A DNA stretch of 16,376 bases, from positions 1 to 16,376 of the forward strand of contig CANFFZ010000046.1 in NCBI GenBank assembly GCA_947446155.1, in the 5' to 3' direction. The translations under genes and the position numbers were made by a program. Of the stretch, positions 14,825 through 16,376 are shown one piece after another. The DNA is from Chloroflexota bacterium. Lineage in GTDB: Bacteria; Chloroflexota; Dehalococcoidia; UBA2979. How positions within the stretch are numbered: the first letter of the stretch is position 1; every line of letters begins with the position of its first letter. Below the pieces are notes generated by a model, which saw nothing but the letters and a program-made list of their open reading frames with translations, was not told the DNA's origin and searched no databases.

Positions 14825-14828
<4 letters not shown>
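13836..14828 (+). CDS. nurA: NurA-domain nuclease
   Basis: NurA-family 5'-to-3' exonuclease/endonuclease with an RNase H-like fold, acting with the HerA translocase in DNA end processing. The protein has 330 residues. Seen: LRVRIVDGVRRAEA with Asp57 (the first metal-binding Asp in the DG motif), the strand GLFASYAVGVVA, LTLVDGPLRGL with Asp173 (second motif), VGYIKRVQEWYVP near 187-199, and the C-terminal RDPRAPQNLTPTGALEARL and THLLGD typical of the bacterial subfamily. ATG 13836 has only a weak GGA Shine-Dalgarno 7 bases upstream. The next gene, HerA-like, starts within the stop (ATGA overlap), which strongly supports the assignment. The system may serve double-strand-break repair, or antiphage defence as for other HerA pairs; the sequence does not decide. 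TGA stop. Confidence 0.8.

Positions 14829-16376
<1,548 letters not shown>

Overview
The window is a gene-dense, very GC-rich bacterial chromosome segment. It carries 16 protein-coding loci on both strands and no gap over 200 bases. I see no RNA gene, insertion sequence, CRISPR array or integrase. The gene mix suggests a high-GC Chloroflexota (Dehalococcoidia/Tepidiformia/SAR202-like) or, less likely, an actinobacterium. The clues are two paralogous luciferase-like flavin/F420 monooxygenases, a fused AccD-AccA-type carboxyltransferase, a NurA-HerA pair, a group II truncated haemoglobin and a UbiE/MenG methyltransferase. This placement rests on recalled family resemblance, not on a search.

Layout from left to right. 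A COG2187-type phosphotransferase (1-858, minus, cut by the window edge) lies divergent to an alpha/beta hydrolase (852-1868, plus) with an unclear start. A fused carboxyltransferase follows (2031-3782, plus). Then comes a minus-strand block read from right to left: a 70-residue unknown protein (10794-10582), PurU (10534-9653), a DEAD-box RNA helicase with a ~500-residue disordered N-terminal extension (9461-6777), LLM monooxygenase A (6675-5680), a SnoaL-like protein (5487-5056) and an MFS transporter (5047-3785). The last two are adjacent and each is broken by one in-frame stop codon where the family usually has tyrosine. A plus-strand pair follows: a 58-residue four-cysteine protein (10855-11031) overlapping a truncated haemoglobin (11028-11480). 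Next is a minus block of LLM monooxygenase B (13715-12717), UbiE/MenG (12646-11909) and an SRPBCC protein (11909-11487). The window closes with NurA (13836-14828) overlapping HerA (14825 to past the end), both plus.

Three coupled pairs share stop/start bases: the four-cysteine protein with haemoglobin (ATGA), UbiE with SRPBCC (TGATG), and NurA with HerA (ATGA). Two window-wide patterns stand out. First, ten of fourteen visible natural stops are TAG, one is TAA, and the only three TGA stops are the ones inside those overlaps. Second, three genes without a Shine-Dalgarno sequence each have a TANNNT hexamer 6-7 bases before the start codon, as expected of leaderless transcripts. A perfect 15-base palindrome sits in the divergent promoter region between monooxygenase B and NurA.
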